A stretch of 64,000 nucleotides of DNA, from assembly GCF_000170855.1 (NCBI RefSeq), contig NZ_ABCQ01000012.1:49479-113478 (forward strand). The letters run 5' to 3'. This stretch comes from Moritella sp. PE36. Lineage in GTDB: Bacteria; Pseudomonadota; Gammaproteobacteria; Enterobacterales; Moritellaceae. Made by a program: the position numbers and the translations under genes. How positions within the stretch are numbered: position 1 is the stretch's first letter; each line of letters starts with the position of its first letter. The notes beneath the pieces were generated by a model. That model did not search any database and had not been told where the DNA came from. It saw only the letters and a list, made by a program, of their open reading frames with translations. Positions 26,716 through 37,174 of this stretch are shown one piece after another.

Positions 26716-28992
26716 ATGACTAAATCATATGTAAGATGTACCAATATCGTGAAGGTATTGGTTTTATGTACCACACTTTTATGCTCTGCGTTCAGTGTTG
26801 CTGAGCCACAATTAAAACAAATTCACTTAAACTCGTTAGCCGAAGGGCAGTTAGAGTTGGAGTTAGAATTCAGTGGAAATGTGGTTGAATATGCAGATAA
26901 ACTCCAATATTCGCCGCATCAACTCGTCATCTTAGTACCAGATGCCAGTTCTACCTTGCTGCTCAACCCTGTCGTTATCGAACAAGGTAACGTGTTAAAT
27001 GTAGCGGCCGAACGCGTCGATTTAGGCCTTAAAATTACCATCGCTTTAGATGAGCTAGTGCCATATCAAATTGTGCAAAATAACAACAGTTTAATTGCCA
27101 CTTTTGGGGTGTTAAGCAGTGATGTTATTGTGTCAGAAGTTGCGGGTAGTACCACGAATAACGATACATTGGTGCTCGCCGTTGAACCTACTTTGGCAAC
27201 CGCGGGGAATAGTTCAGTGTTGCCAGCAGCGTCTGTTATTGATAGTAATATTGATAACTTCGGTGTGCCTGCGGCCACTGTTAGCGCATCATTACTGGCC
27301 ACCAAAGATGGTCGTCAAGTGACCGTGCAGTCACCTAGAATTGAAGATATCGTACCGATTGAGGACGATGAGGAAGAAGATTTTAGTGGTTTTGTAAACC
27401 AAGTGCGTGGCATTGATTTTCGTACTGGTAATGACGGCAGTGGTAAATTAATTTTAACTATGAAAAACAGTTCGATGGCCGTTGATATTCAGCGTAAAGG
27501 CAACAAGTTAATCGCCGAATTTCATAGTACGGCTATTTTGAAAAAATTGCTCTATATTTTAGATGTAGCTGATTTTGGTACCCCGGTAACCACAATTGAA
27601 ACTTTCCATGATGAAGGGGTAACGGCTTTTGAACTAGACATCAGTGATGACTTTAACTACCGTTACGATCAAGCGGATAATATTTTTGTTATTGAAATTA
27701 CCAAAAAAGATCCGGATGAAAAAACCAGTAAATATCAAGGACAGGCAATTTCACTTAACTTCCAAGATATTCCAGTGCGTACCGTACTACAGTTAATTGC
27801 TGATTTTAATGAATTTAACTTAGTTACTACCGATTCCGTGAATGGTAATATCACCCTGCGTTTAGATAGTGTACCATGGGAACAAGCACTTGATATTGTA
27901 ATGAAAGTGAAAGGTCTGAGTAAGCAACTCGAGGGTAATGTGCTGATGGTTGCGCCTGCTGCTGAACTCGCGGCATTAGAGCGTCGCGATCTTGTCAGTA
28001 AGAAAGAAGTGGAAGATTTAGCGGAATTACATTCGGAGTTCATTCAGATTAGCTTTGCTAAAGCGGGTGATATAACAAAGCTTTTGTCACAAAAAGATTC
28101 CAGTCTGTTATCATCACGCGGTACGGTGAGTTTTGATGAACGTACTAACACGCTATTAATTAAAGATACTGCGACTGTAATTGCCAGTGTAAAACGAATT
28201 ATTGAGGTGCTTGATGTACCAGTACGTCAGGTGATTATTGAAGCGAGAATGGTTTCTGTCGTGGATAATATTTCTGATGAACTGGGGATCCGTTGGGGCT
28301 TAAGCGGTAGTACTGACATTGGTAGCGGCTTTGGCTTATCATCGGGCTCTATTGAAGGTAATGACTCTTTGGCTGGAGGCAGTGTCCCTGCTATTGGAGA
28401 CCGACTTAATGTCAATCTACCGGTCGCATCGCCAGCGGGTTCTATTGCGTTTCAGATCGCAGGGTTAGCCAATGGTCAAATACTTGATTTAGAACTCTCT
28501 GCGTTAGAAGCAGAACAAAAAGCAGAAGTGATCGCAAGTCCAAGAATTACCACTACCGACAAAAAGTCAGCGTACATTGAACAAGGTACGGAAATTCCGT
28601 ATGTTGAATCAAGTTCGAGTGGTGCTACCACTATCGCCTTTAAAAAAGCGGTATTGGGTTTATGGGTGACGCCACATATTACCCCGGATAATAAAATAAT
28701 CTTAGATTTGAAAATAAATCAAGATACCCGAGGTGAGGATGTGAAAACAGTGGGTGGTGAAGCTGTTTCCATCGATACCCAAGTTATTAGCACCCAAGTA
28801 TTGGTTGAAAATGGCGAAACTATCGTGTTAGGTGGTATATTCAAACATGAAATTAAGCAAATAGTAACGAAAGTTCCAATTCTCGGTGATATCCCTTGGT
28901 TAGGTGTATTGTTCCGTAGTACCAAGAATATCAGTCAAAAACGAGAGTTACTAATCTTCGTTACTCCAAAAGTGGTAGTGGATACGATGTAA
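26716..28992 (+). CDS. pilQ: Type IV pilus secretin PilQ
   Basis: Outer-membrane channel through which the pilus exits. 758 aa: signal peptide (to about SVA29), a first AMIN peptidoglycan-binding domain (about 35-130), a divergent linker, a second AMIN domain (about 228-330), an STN/secretin short domain (ISLNFQDIPVRTVLQLIADF), an N1 domain, and the secretin barrel core ending in VPILGDIPWLGVLFRS. Separated from pilP by 65 bp of repeats; ends at a terminator. Confidence 0.96.
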   Translation: MTKSYVRCTNIVKVLVLCTTLLCSAFSVAEPQLKQIHLNSLAEGQLELELEFSGNVVEYADKLQYSPHQLVILVPDASSTLLLNPVVIEQGNVLNVAAERVDLGLKITIALDELVPYQIVQNNNSLIATFGVLSSDVIVSEVAGSTTNNDTLVLAVEPTLATAGNSSVLPAASVIDSNIDNFGVPAATVSASLLATKDGRQVTVQSPRIEDIVPIEDDEEEDFSGFVNQVRGIDFRTGNDGSGKLILTMKNSSMAVDIQRKGNKLIAEFHSTAILKKLLYILDVADFGTPVTTIETFHDEGVTAFELDISDDFNYRYDQADNIFVIEITKKDPDEKTSKYQGQAISLNFQDIPVRTVLQLIADFNEFNLVTTDSVNGNITLRLDSVPWEQALDIVMKVKGLSKQLEGNVLMVAPAAELAALERRDLVSKKEVEDLAELHSEFIQISFAKAGDITKLLSQKDSSLLSSRGTVSFDERTNTLLIKDTATVIASVKRIIEVLDVPVRQVIIEARMVSVVDNISDELGIRWGLSGSTDIGSGFGLSSGSIEGNDSLAGGSVPAIGDRLNVNLPVASPAGSIAFQIAGLANGQILDLELSALEAEQKAEVIASPRITTTDKKSAYIEQGTEIPYVESSSSGATTIAFKKAVLGLWVTPHITPDNKIILDLKINQDTRGEDVKTVGGEAVSIDTQVISTQVLVENGETIVLGGIFKHEIKQIVTKVPILGDIPWLGVLFRSTKNISQKRELLIFVTPKVVVDTM

Positions 28993-29004
28993 CCTACCTT
29001 TGAC

Positions 29005-29041
29005 AAAAGGCCGTAAAAACTATATAAATAGCGGTCTTTTT
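29005..29041 (+). terminator. Terminator after pilQ
   Basis: AAAAGGCCG pairs with CGGTCTTTT (one G-U pair), followed by T residues. Ends the pilMNOPQ transcript. Confidence 0.65.
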
Positions 29042-29049
29042 CTGCCTGA

Positions 29050-29141
29050 AATGTCATCACCTGGTTTTTTACCGGGTGTTGCTGATTTTGGCTGTTGCCA
29101 AAATGTCTCATCACTGGTTATTTTAATCAAGAGGACATTTT
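29050..29141 (+). promoter_or_regulatory. Structured leader upstream of aroK
   Basis: Three stems are visible. One is 29058-29065 with 29071-29078 (8 bp, T5 loop). The second is ATTTTGGC 29085-29092 with GCCAAAAT 29097-29104 (perfect, loop TGTT). The third is AAAATGTC 29100-29107 with GACATTTT 29134-29141. The second and third share 29100-29104, so they exclude each other. A partial direct repeat (AATGTC..ATCAC..TGGTT) covers the same area. Confidence 0.4.
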
Positions 29142-29205
29142 ATAGGTAGGTCTGGTGCCCCTAAGAAAAAGGGTGTTATTACTTTAGATTTATTGAAGAG
29201 TTAAA

Positions 29206-29721
29206 ATGGCTGAAAAACGTAATATATTCCTAATAGGCCCAATGGGCGCAGGTAAAAGTACAATTGGTCGTCAACTAGCTAGCCAGTTGCATTTAGACTT
29301 TATCGATTCGGATCATGAAATTGAACGCCGCACTGGTGCTGACATTTCATGGGTATTCGATGTTGAAGGTGAAGCTGGTTTTAGAGTTCGTGAGGCGGAA
29401 GTAATTGACGATCTAACACAAGAGCAAGGTATTGTGTTAGCAACGGGCGGTGGCTCAATTTTAAGTAAAGAAAGTCGTAACTATCTTTCTGCTCGTGGTG
29501 TAGTTGTTTATTTAGAAACAACTATTGATAAGCAGTTAGTAAGAACGTCACGCGATAAACGTCGTCCTTTACTGCAAACTGAAGAACCACGTGATGTTCT
29601 GGAAACATTAGCTGATGCACGTAATCCTTTATACGAAGAGATTGCTGACTTTACAGTTAAAACAGATGAACAAAGCGCTAAAATTGTTGCGAATCAAATT
29701 ATAAAGTTATTGGATTTTTAA
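29206..29721 (+). CDS. aroK: Shikimate kinase AroK
   Basis: Phosphorylates shikimate at the 3-hydroxyl using ATP, in the aromatic amino-acid pathway. 171 aa, the standard length. P-loop GPMGAGKST at 11-19, shikimate-binding DSD at 34-36, GGGS and the lid region with RDKRRPLL. First gene of the aroK-aroB-damX-dam-rpe-gph-trpS cluster, the same order as in E. coli. Confidence 0.97.
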   Translation: MAEKRNIFLIGPMGAGKSTIGRQLASQLHLDFIDSDHEIERRTGADISWVFDVEGEAGFRVREAEVIDDLTQEQGIVLATGGGSILSKESRNYLSARGVVVYLETTIDKQLVRTSRDKRRPLLQTEEPRDVLETLADARNPLYEEIADFTVKTDEQSAKIVANQIIKLLDF

Positions 29722-29731
29722 TTGAGGTCAC

Positions 29732-30841
29732 ATGGAAAGGTTAACTGTTGAACTAGGTGAGCGGAGCTACCCTATTTATATTGGTGAAGGCGTATTAACG
29801 CAAGTAGAGCAATTTAAGTCTGCAATAACAACCAATAAAGTCGTCGTGATATCAAACGATACGGTTGCACCCTTGTATTTACAACGCGTTACAGCATTGT
29901 TACAAGACTATGAATTTGACAGTATTATTCTTTCTGATGGTGAGCAATTTAAAACCTTAGATACTTTAAATGAAATATTTACCGCGCTACTGCGTGAGAA
30001 TTGTGGACGTGATACTACGTTGATAGCTCTTGGTGGTGGTGTTATTGGTGACATGGTTGGCTTCGCGGCTGCCTGTTACCAACGCGGTATCCCCTTTATC
30101 CAAATCCCGACGACTGTGTTGAGTCAAGTTGATTCCTCGGTTGGCGGTAAAACGGCAGTTAACCATCCATTAGGTAAAAATATGATTGGTGCTTTTTATC
30201 AGCCCAATGCTGTTTTTATCGATACGGTTTGTTTAGCTACCTTACCTCGACGCGAACTGGCGGCTGGTATGGCTGAAGTGATTAAGTACGGAATCATTTA
30301 TGATGCTAACTTTTTTACTTGGCTAGAAGACAACATAACAGCACTGATGGCGCTTGATACTGCGGCATTAGAATATGCAATTTATCGCTGTTGTGAAATT
30401 AAAGCTGAAATTGTTGCTATCGATGAGAAAGAGCAAGGCTTACGGGCACTGCTGAATCTTGGTCATACCTATGGCCATGCCATTGAAGCTGAAATGGGTT
30501 ATGGCGTTTGGCTACATGGTGAGGCGGTTGCTGCAGGTATGATCATGGCTGCACAGACATCGGCTGCCATGGGGTTATTAACGGCAGCGCAAGTCACCCG
30601 TATCGCCACGTTAATTAAAGCGGCAGAATTGCCATTAATGGCGCCTGCAGAGATGGGCTTTGATGCATTTATGCGACACATGAAGCGTGATAAAAAAGTA
30701 CTTAATGGTCAACTTCGTTTCATTCTGCCAACTTCGATTGGTAGTGCTGAATTGTTATCGACAGTAACTGAAAACACATTACGTGATGTGGTTAACTTCC
30801 ATAATCAGGCGGATCCTAGTGCACTATTCAGTTCAAACTGA
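29732..30841 (+). CDS. aroB: 3-dehydroquinate synthase AroB
   Basis: Zn/NAD-dependent cyclisation of DAHP to 3-dehydroquinate. 369 aa with nucleotide-binding [16 protein letters not shown], the metal Glu in [11 protein letters not shown] and metal His residues in [10 protein letters not shown] and [10 protein letters not shown]. Ten bases after aroK. Its 3' end overlaps the likely damX start. Confidence 0.97.
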   Translation: MERLTVELGERSYPIYIGEGVLTQVEQFKSAITTNKVVVISNDTVAPLYLQRVTALLQDYEFDSIILSDGEQFKTLDTLNEIFTALLRENCGRDTTLIALGGGVIGDMVGFAAACYQRGIPFIQIPTTVLSQVDSSVGGKTAVNHPLGKNMIGAFYQPNAVFIDTVCLATLPRRELAAGMAEVIKYGIIYDANFFTWLEDNITALMALDTAALEYAIYRCCEIKAEIVAIDEKEQGLRALLNLGHTYGHAIEAEMGYGVWLHGEAVAAGMIMAAQTSAAMGLLTAAQVTRIATLIKAAELPLMAPAEMGFDAFMRHMKRDKKVLNGQLRFILPTSIGSAELLSTVTENTLRDVVNFHNQADPSALFSSN

Positions 30842-32255
30842 AATTTATTCTCAAATGCAGCTGTGTGAACGGCTGCGTCATCTCACTCAATTCTCTTCAC
30901 ATTTATTACTCGTAAGCGGTGAATCAGGTTCAGGTAAATCAACGGTATTACGTCATTATGTAGAATCGGATTTTAATCAGAAAACAATTACAATTGATGC
31001 ACAGCAATGTCATGATGATGTCGCACTGAGAACACTATTATTACAACAGATCAGTTATGATGGCCGTTTTAATGCACATGCGTCACTGCTTGATAGCTTA
31101 TCGCTGTTTGCTCAGCAGCTCGAGCATGAACTGACGGTCTGTATTGATAATGCCATGGCATTGTCTGCAGCCAGCATTACTGAATTTGCGCAATTGATAG
31201 AACTAGGTCTTAATAATAGAATTAGTATAAAAATAAATATCATTTTATTTGCAGAAAGTAAGTGGGTTGATTTAACCATGCTGGAATTTGCAAAATCAGC
31301 AACCAATGTATTGGAGTTGGAAATGACAGCACTCGATCCACAAGCCGCTGTGACGTTTGTAGAACAACAGTTTAATCAAGCTGGTTATAAGCCTACATTC
31401 GTTAATCAGGACGCCATTAATCGTCAAATTGAAGCCTGTAAAGGCAATCCCGCTGAGTTAGCAAAATGTGCGCAAGCGATTATGCTAGGGCAGGTATATA
31501 AGCCTGAATCAGTAATGACTAATACGGCAACTCAATCGACGAAGAATAAGTCATTCTACTTAGCCGGCATTATTGCAGGGCTATTATTGCTCGGTAGTGC
31601 GGGGTCATTTTTATATGACGCTTATCAAGCCGAACAACAAACGGCTGATATCATAGCGGAAGAATCATTACCAAATCCTTCAGCGATTATACATGACGAC
31701 ACTGTGTCTACGGATACTGCGTCAGATGTCAGCTCAGCGCAAATGTTTGCCAGTGATTGGGATGAAGAATTGCCCACTGAAATAGGTCAAACTATTACCC
31801 TGACAGCGCCTACTTTGGCTGAATCTGGTTTACAGACGCAGAAGCAGCGTGTCGTGATTGATGATGACGCGGTCAACAAAATGCTTGCCAAGCAAAGTTC
31901 AGCAGATGTAAAACAGGTGATTGATAGTAAAACGGACTTTCAAGCTGTTGAAAGTACGTCCAACACAGCCACGGGCAAAGCTTGGGTGATGGCGCAACCG
32001 GCGAAAAATTATACGTTTCAGATTGCCGGTTTAAGCCGTGAAACACAGCTAAAACAGTATTTAAACGAAAATGAATTACCTGATAATATCTGGACATATC
32101 AGACTCAACGTAACAACAAACCTTGGTATGTCGTTCTTTATGGTAGTTTTAGCAGTGTCGAGCAAGCGAATGCCGCGAAACAAAAATTACCAGCAACGGT
32201 ACAAAAAGATAAACCTTGGTTGAAACGATTCATTCAGATCCAAAGAGATTTATAA
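30819..32255 (+). CDS. damX: DamX-like protein: AAA ATPase plus SPOR domain
   Basis: Placed where E. coli has damX, but built differently. An N-terminal cytoplasmic AAA-type ATPase domain has Walker [10 protein letters not shown]; a membrane helix follows ([17 protein letters not shown]); after an acidic periplasmic linker comes a C-terminal SPOR domain ([27 protein letters not shown]), which binds denuded septal glycans. I favour GTG 30819 (AGGCGGA upstream; 478 aa); ATG 30855 would also spare the ATPase. E. coli DamX lacks the ATPase; I recall vibrio homologues having it. Confidence 0.85.
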   Translation: MHYSVQTEIYSQMQLCERLRHLTQFSSHLLLVSGESGSGKSTVLRHYVESDFNQKTITIDAQQCHDDVALRTLLLQQISYDGRFNAHASLLDSLSLFAQQLEHELTVCIDNAMALSAASITEFAQLIELGLNNRISIKINIILFAESKWVDLTMLEFAKSATNVLELEMTALDPQAAVTFVEQQFNQAGYKPTFVNQDAINRQIEACKGNPAELAKCAQAIMLGQVYKPESVMTNTATQSTKNKSFYLAGIIAGLLLLGSAGSFLYDAYQAEQQTADIIAEESLPNPSAIIHDDTVSTDTASDVSSAQMFASDWDEELPTEIGQTITLTAPTLAESGLQTQKQRVVIDDDAVNKMLAKQSSADVKQVIDSKTDFQAVESTSNTATGKAWVMAQPAKNYTFQIAGLSRETQLKQYLNENELPDNIWTYQTQRNNKPWYVVLYGSFSSVEQANAAKQKLPATVQKDKPWLKRFIQIQRDL

Positions 32256-32325
32256 ATAAACAGCGCAATTTAGCTGTAATGGATGTACAATCGGCCCCCT
32301 TTTATTTAGCGGTATAAGTCACAAA

Positions 32326-33138
32326 ATGCAGAAAACGCGAGCCTTCTTAAAATGGGCTGGAGGTAAGTATTCTCTGGTTGATCATCTACGTGAAAAATTA
32401 CCAGCAGGTAAGCGTTTAGTTGAACCGTTTGTTGGCGCTGGATCAGTATTTTTAAATACCGATTATGACGAATACCTGTTAAATGATATTAATCCTGATT
32501 TGATTAATATGTATAAGATCCTGCAGCACAAACCGGAACAGTTTATTGCCGATGCGCAGCGTTTTTTTACTCCTGAATTTAATGATAAAGAACGTTATTA
32601 TAAAATTCGTGAAAAATTTAACAAAACCAGTAACCCTTATCAGCGTTCGCTGATGTTCTTGTATATGAATCGTCATGGTTTTAATGGTTTATGCCGTTAT
32701 AATAAATCAGGTGGATTTAATGTACCTTTTGGCTCTTACAAAAAACCGTATTTCCCTTTGAAAGAGTTGCGTTTCTTTGCTGAGAAATCCAAAAAAGCCA
32801 CGTTTATTTGTGAATCATATTCAGATGTTTATAAGCGTTTAGGCAGTGATGATGTGGTTTATTGTGATCCACCGTATGCCCCATTAAGTCGCACGGCAAG
32901 TTTTACCTCGTATTCGGCTAGCGGCTTTAGCCTCGATGATCAGGCCTTACTTGCCAAAGTGTCTCGTGAAACGTCACAAGAGCGCAACATTCCGATATTA
33001 ATTTCGAATCATGATATTCCGTTAACACGTGAACTTTATCATGGCTCAACATTCGAAGTCGTACAGGTAAAACGCACGATTAGCCGGAATGCCGGTAAAC
33101 GTAATAAAGTGGACGAGTTACTCGCGCTGTATCGTTAA
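32326..33138 (+). CDS. dam: DNA adenine methyltransferase Dam
   Basis: Methylates adenine in GATC, used in mismatch repair and replication timing. 270 aa: AdoMet motif FLKWAGGK (7-14), FVGAGSVF, and the catalytic DPPY at 181-184. No restriction gene is near, and the superoperon position marks it as the housekeeping Dam. Confidence 0.97.
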   Translation: MQKTRAFLKWAGGKYSLVDHLREKLPAGKRLVEPFVGAGSVFLNTDYDEYLLNDINPDLINMYKILQHKPEQFIADAQRFFTPEFNDKERYYKIREKFNKTSNPYQRSLMFLYMNRHGFNGLCRYNKSGGFNVPFGSYKKPYFPLKELRFFAEKSKKATFICESYSDVYKRLGSDDVVYCDPPYAPLSRTASFTSYSASGFSLDDQALLAKVSRETSQERNIPILISNHDIPLTRELYHGSTFEVVQVKRTISRNAGKRNKVDELLALYR

Positions 33139-33216
33139 ACTCGCGCTGAACAGCGTGAATAGTCTTAAATCCCTCGGTTAAATCTCCGTTGTCAGTATTA
33201 TTCTGGTTTTATTATT

Positions 33217-33242
33217 TTACCCTAGGGGCTAACTTAGGGTAA
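33217..33242. promoter_or_regulatory. Inverted repeat upstream of rpe
   Basis: TTACCCTA (33217-33224) and TAGGGTAA (33235-33242) form a perfect 8-bp stem with a 10-base loop and no T run. It lies 45 bases before the rpe ATG, so it could be an operator or an mRNA hairpin. Confidence 0.4.
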
Positions 33243-33287
33243 GATTTGCACAGCGTAATGGAATAACAACAACTGAGAGCATGCCCA

Positions 33288-33962
33288 ATGAAAAACTTTC
33301 TGATTGCCCCTTCAATTCTTTCGGCTAACTTTGCTAGCTTAGGCCAAGAAGTCGATGCTGTACTGGCCGCAGGTGCGGATGTCATTCATTTTGACGTAAT
33401 GGATAACCACTATGTGCCGAACCTAACGATTGGGCCAATGATCTGTAAAGCATTACGTGATCACGGTGTAACGGCACCAATTGACGTGCATTTAATGGTG
33501 CGACCGGTTGATCACATGATTAATGAGTTTGCTAAAGCCGGTGCGTCTATGATCACTTTTCATGCCGAAGCATCTGATCATGTTGACCGCTCTCTGCAAC
33601 TTATCAAGGAACACGGTTTAAAAGCGGGGTTAGTATTTAACCCAGCAACGCCGTTACATCATTTAGATTATGTGATGGATAAGTTAGATATGATCTTATT
33701 AATGTCAGTAAATCCTGGCTTTGGTGGTCAAAGTTTTATTCCTTCAACATTACAAAAATTACGCGATGTACGACAATTAATTGATGCCAGTGGTCGCGAT
33801 ATTATACTCGAGATTGATGGTGGCGTTAAAGTAGATAACATCCGCGAAATTGCAGAAGCGGGCGCCGATATGTTTGTTGCTGGCTCTGCGATTTACGGCC
33901 AAGAAGATTATAAAAAAGTCATTGATGAAATGCGTTCGGAGTTAGAAAAAGCCAATGTTTAA
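33288..33962 (+). CDS. rpe: Ribulose-phosphate 3-epimerase Rpe
   Basis: Interconverts ribulose-5-phosphate and xylulose-5-phosphate in the pentose phosphate pathway. 224 aa TIM barrel with [24 protein letters not shown] (metal His and Asp), [12 protein letters not shown] and EIDGGV. Overlaps gph by eight bases. Confidence 0.97.
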   Translation: MKNFLIAPSILSANFASLGQEVDAVLAAGADVIHFDVMDNHYVPNLTIGPMICKALRDHGVTAPIDVHLMVRPVDHMINEFAKAGASMITFHAEASDHVDRSLQLIKEHGLKAGLVFNPATPLHHLDYVMDKLDMILLMSVNPGFGGQSFIPSTLQKLRDVRQLIDASGRDIILEIDGGVKVDNIREIAEAGADMFVAGSAIYGQEDYKKVIDEMRSELEKANV

Positions 33963-34626
33963 GCTTATTTGTTTTGATTTAGACGGTACCCTTGTTGATA
34001 GTGTACCTGACCTAGCCGCTGCAGTTAATTGCATGCTGAGTGATTTTGATCGTGCCCATTTCTCGGAAGATGAAGTCCGCGGTTGGGTTGGTAATGGTGC
34101 GCAAGTACTCGTACAACGCGCGTTATCAGGCAGTGTTAACATTGCTGATGATATTGACCCTGCATTATTTAATGATGCACTGGCGTCATTCTTAAAGCAC
34201 TATTCTGCCAATGTATATACACACAGCGTGTTATACCCAAATGTAAAAGAAACCCTAACAGCACTGCGCGATGCCGGGTTTAAGCTGGCCATTGTGACCA
34301 ATAAACCTATGGTGCAAACCACGCCGGTACTTGAATTAGCCGGTATCAGTGAGTTTTTTGACGTGGTACTGGGTGGTGATTCTCTGGCTGAGAAAAAACC
34401 CAATCCATTACCGCTATTACATTGTTTAAATCATTACCAACTTAAGGCTGGAGATGCCTTGATGGTGGGTGATTCTAAAAACGATATCATTGCAGCACAA
34501 GCGGCAAACTTTACCAGTTTTGGTTTAACCTATGGTTACAACTACGGTATTCCAATTAGCGACAGTAACCCTGACTTCGTCGCTGATGATATCAGTGAGC
34601 TACTATCTGCAGTTAAATTGAAGTAG
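33955..34626 (+). CDS. gph: Phosphoglycolate phosphatase Gph
   Basis: HAD-family phosphatase that removes 2-phosphoglycolate formed during DNA repair. 223 aa: motif [11 protein letters not shown] (Asp8 nucleophile, Asp10), motif II IVTNKP, and motifs [13 protein letters not shown] and MVGDSKNDI. Its last codons and stop are duplicated downstream as a 20-bp repeat. Confidence 0.95.
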   Translation: MFKLICFDLDGTLVDSVPDLAAAVNCMLSDFDRAHFSEDEVRGWVGNGAQVLVQRALSGSVNIADDIDPALFNDALASFLKHYSANVYTHSVLYPNVKETLTALRDAGFKLAIVTNKPMVQTTPVLELAGISEFFDVVLGGDSLAEKKPNPLPLLHCLNHYQLKAGDALMVGDSKNDIIAAQAANFTSFGLTYGYNYGIPISDSNPDFVADDISELLSAVKLK

Positions 34627-34646
34627 CTGTAGTGAAATTGAAGTTG
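34607..34646 (+). repeat. 20-bp imperfect tandem repeat over the gph stop
   Basis: CTGCAGTTAAATTGAAGTAG (34607-34626, ending with the TAG stop) and CTGTAGTGAAATTGAAGTTG (34627-34646) match at 17 of 20 positions. A weaker third copy (ACAGTAAAGTTAA) follows. Confidence 0.75.
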
Positions 34647-34731
34647 CACAGTAAAGTTAACATAAACATGATTGGGTAAGTCTATGTACTTGCCCACAAT
34701 TGAATGAATTAAAAGATTGGGAAATATATAT

Positions 34732-35733
34732 ATGACAAAACCTGTGGTATTAAGTGGTATTCAGCCTTCAGGCAGTATGACGATTGGTAACTATATTGGT
34801 GCAATCAATCAATGGCTGGACATGCAGGAACACAGCGACTGTCATTTCATGCTTGCGGACTTACATACCATCACGGTACGTCAAGACCCTAAAGAGTTTA
34901 AATCACAGGTGCTTGAAGGCCTAGCAATGTATATTGCATGTGGTTTAGACCCTGAAAAATCGACTATCTTCTTACAATCTCAAGTACCAGAACATGCACA
35001 ATTGAGTTGGTTACTTAACTGTTATACGCAGATGGGTGAATTAAACCGCATGACGCAGTTTAAAGATAAATCGAATAACTCTAGCAGCAGTAATTCAGGT
35101 TTATATACTTACCCTGTGCTAATGGCGGCAGACATTTTGCTTTATCAAGCAGATGCAGTACCGGTAGGCGATGATCAAAAGCAGCATCTAGAATTAGCAC
35201 GTACTATCGCGACTCGTTTTAATAATATCTACGGTGATGTGTTTAAAGTGCCTGAACCGATGATCCCAACGTTGGGCGCACGTATTATGAGCCTGCAAGA
35301 TCCGCTGAAGAAAATGTCTAAGTCAGATGCCAATCCAAAAGCTTTCATCAAGTTATTAGATGATCCGAAACAGATTGTGAAAAAACTGAAAAGTGCAGTA
35401 ACAGACAGTGATGAACAAGCGCGTATTTACTTTGATAATAAAGAAAAGCCGGGTGTATCTAACTTACTGACATTACTTTCTGTGGCGACTAAACGTCCAG
35501 TTGCTGATCTTGTGCCTGAATACGAAGATAAAATGTATGGTCACTTGAAGAAAGATACCGCTGACGCTGTTGTCGCTATGATTGAGCCGATTCAAGCGCG
35601 TTACTACAAGTTACGTGCAGATGAGACTGAACTGCAGCGCATTATGCGTATCGGTGCTGACAAAGCCTCTGAGCGTGCTGCTCCTACGTTAGCGAAAGCG
35701 TATGAAGCTGTCGGTTTTATTGCTAATAAATAA
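34732..35733 (+). CDS. trpS: Tryptophanyl-tRNA synthetase TrpS
   Basis: Class I aminoacyl-tRNA synthetase. 333 aa from ATG 34732 (TTGGGA nine bases upstream; the frame opens at a TTG at 34717). HIGH-type motif TIGN (17-20) after GIQPSG, and KMSKS at 194-198. Last gene of the superoperon, ending at a strong terminator. Confidence 0.97.
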   Translation: MTKPVVLSGIQPSGSMTIGNYIGAINQWLDMQEHSDCHFMLADLHTITVRQDPKEFKSQVLEGLAMYIACGLDPEKSTIFLQSQVPEHAQLSWLLNCYTQMGELNRMTQFKDKSNNSSSSNSGLYTYPVLMAADILLYQADAVPVGDDQKQHLELARTIATRFNNIYGDVFKVPEPMIPTLGARIMSLQDPLKKMSKSDANPKAFIKLLDDPKQIVKKLKSAVTDSDEQARIYFDNKEKPGVSNLLTLLSVATKRPVADLVPEYEDKMYGHLKKDTADAVVAMIEPIQARYYKLRADETELQRIMRIGADKASERAAPTLAKAYEAVGFIANK

Positions 35734-35760
35734 CAGTATTACTGAATGATAGAATTGTTA

Positions 35761-35796
35761 AAGCCCTATATCACGTTGTGGTATAGGGCTTTTTTA
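35761..35796. terminator. Bidirectional terminator, trpS / eda
   Basis: AAGCCCTATA pairs with TATAGGGCTT, followed by T5. The A-rich left side makes it usable for the convergent eda transcript. Confidence 0.85.
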
Positions 35797-35841
35797 TGAT
35801 TAACTGAATACTTGTAACGGGTGGTAATGACAGCGAATTAT

Positions 35842-36477
35842 TTACTGTTCCGCTACATGGGCAACCGCTTCACGCACCAGACGGCCTATCTTTTCCCAGT
35901 TTCCTTCCGCAATCAGCTTAGGGGCAACCATCCAAGTACCACCACAGCAGATCACACGATCTAAACCGAGGTAATCAGTCACATTATTTTTGCTGATGCC
36001 ACCGGTTGGCATCAGTGATACGTCGACATAAGGTGCGAGCAATGATTTTACCATCGCGATGCCGCCTGACGCTTCAGCAGGAAAGAACTTCATAAACGTT
36101 AAATTAAGCGCTAAACCTTGCTCAATTTGACTCGGACTATTGACGCCTGGAACGATCGGCATACCAACTTCTTGGCAGTATTTTACGGTGGTGGGATTTA
36201 ACCCCGGGGCCACGACGAACTCTGCGCCTGCCGATTTTGCTTGGTCCACTTGCTCGGCACTTAATACGGTGCCTGCGCCAATACACATGTCTGGGTAAGC
36301 TTCACGCATTAGTCGGATAGCTTCCGCTGCCGCTGCTGTTCTGAATGTGACTTCTGCAACAGGTAAACCATTTTCGACCAAGGCTTTAGCCAGTGGCACG
36401 GCTTGTGACGCGTTATCAATTTGAATCACTGGGATGATTTTGAATTGCTTTAACTTGGCAATTAGATCTTTAGACAT
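35842..36477 (-). CDS. eda: KHG/KDPG aldolase Eda
   Basis: Splits 2-keto-3-deoxy-6-phosphogluconate to pyruvate and glyceraldehyde-3-phosphate (Entner-Doudoroff pathway). 211 aa with AEVTFRT (Glu42, Arg46), GAGTVLS, APGLNP, Schiff-base Lys130 in TFMKFFPAE, and PTGGIS. SD AGGAG is clear. No edd, kdgK or uxu gene is adjacent. A five-unit ATTTTAC array sits 15 bases upstream of its start. Confidence 0.95.
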   Translation of the reverse strand: MSKDLIAKLKQFKIIPVIQIDNASQAVPLAKALVENGLPVAEVTFRTAAAAEAIRLMREAYPDMCIGAGTVLSAEQVDQAKSAGAEFVVAPGLNPTTVKYCQEVGMPIVPGVNSPSQIEQGLALNLTFMKFFPAEASGGIAMVKSLLAPYVDVSLMPTGGISKNNVTDYLGLDRVICCGGTWMVAPKLIAEGNWEKIGRLVREAVAHVAEQ

Positions 36478-36491
36478 GGTTAGCTCCTGCT

Positions 36492-36526
36492 ATTTTACAT
36501 TTTACATTTTACATTTTACATTTTGC
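36492..36526 (-). repeat. Heptanucleotide tandem repeat in the eda leader
   Basis: ATTTTAC four times then ATTTTGC (plus strand), 35 bp without interruption, 15 bases upstream of the eda ATG and just before its SD. Such simple repeats change copy number by slippage. Confidence 0.85.
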
Positions 36527-36565
36527 TGTCTGTTGTCGGGGAATAATAGCCTAGATGTCATGAGA

Positions 36566-37174
36566 TTAAAGTAAGAAATAAACCTTAATACCTGACAGTA
36601 CGCTGTTGGTCGCAACGGCTGCTAAGATCATGCCCATTACTTTACTGATAATGCTGGCACCACTGTTGCCAATGAAGCGATGGATCCAACTCGCTGCGAG
36701 CATGAACAAAAGCGCGATAAACAATACCGACAGCATCACGCCCGCGGTTTGCACTTGTTGAAAAATACTAAAACTCGAGTTTTCAGTGAGTAGTACAGCG
36801 GCTAACATTGCTCCTGGGCTTGCAAGAGACGGCACAGCCAGTGGGAAAATGGCTGTCTCGCTGCCATCTTTGAGCAGCTGCATTTCGGTATCGGGCTTGC
36901 TATCACCAAATATCATGGTTAACGCAAATAAAAATAAGATGATGCCGCCAGCAATTTCAAATGCCGGTAACGGTATATCAATCGCCGTTAAAATTAATTC
37001 CCCAGCGACAATAAAAAACAACAGTATAAGCGCCGCGGCGCAGGCTGCTTGTAAGGCAATTTTACGTTTGGCTTTTTCATCAAACTGACTGGTTGCGGCA
37101 ATAAATACTGGCACTGTGCCCACAGGATCGATCACAGCAAAGAAAAATATAAATACCGATATATAATCAATCAT
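36566..37174 (-). CDS. MarC-family integral membrane protein
   Basis: 202 aa with six predicted membrane segments and the family features FFAVIDPVGTVPVFIAAT, AGGIILFLFALTMIFG and PLAVPSLASPGAM. MarC/YhgN/YchE proteins have no settled substrate; the name comes from the mar locus, but a drug-resistance role has not held up in E. coli. Lies 88 bp upstream of eda on the same strand, so the two may be co-transcribed through the heptamer repeat. Confidence 0.85.
   Translation of the reverse strand: MIDYISVFIFFFAVIDPVGTVPVFIAATSQFDEKAKRKIALQAACAAALILLFFIVAGELILTAIDIPLPAFEIAGGIILFLFALTMIFGDSKPDTEMQLLKDGSETAIFPLAVPSLASPGAMLAAVLLTENSSFSIFQQVQTAGVMLSVLFIALLFMLAASWIHRFIGNSGASIISKVMGMILAAVATNSVLSGIKVYFLL

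Noticed and set aside
36566..37174. Calling the MarC-family gene a multidrug resistance protein
   Set aside because: The family name comes from gene position at the mar locus; a resistance function is not supported.
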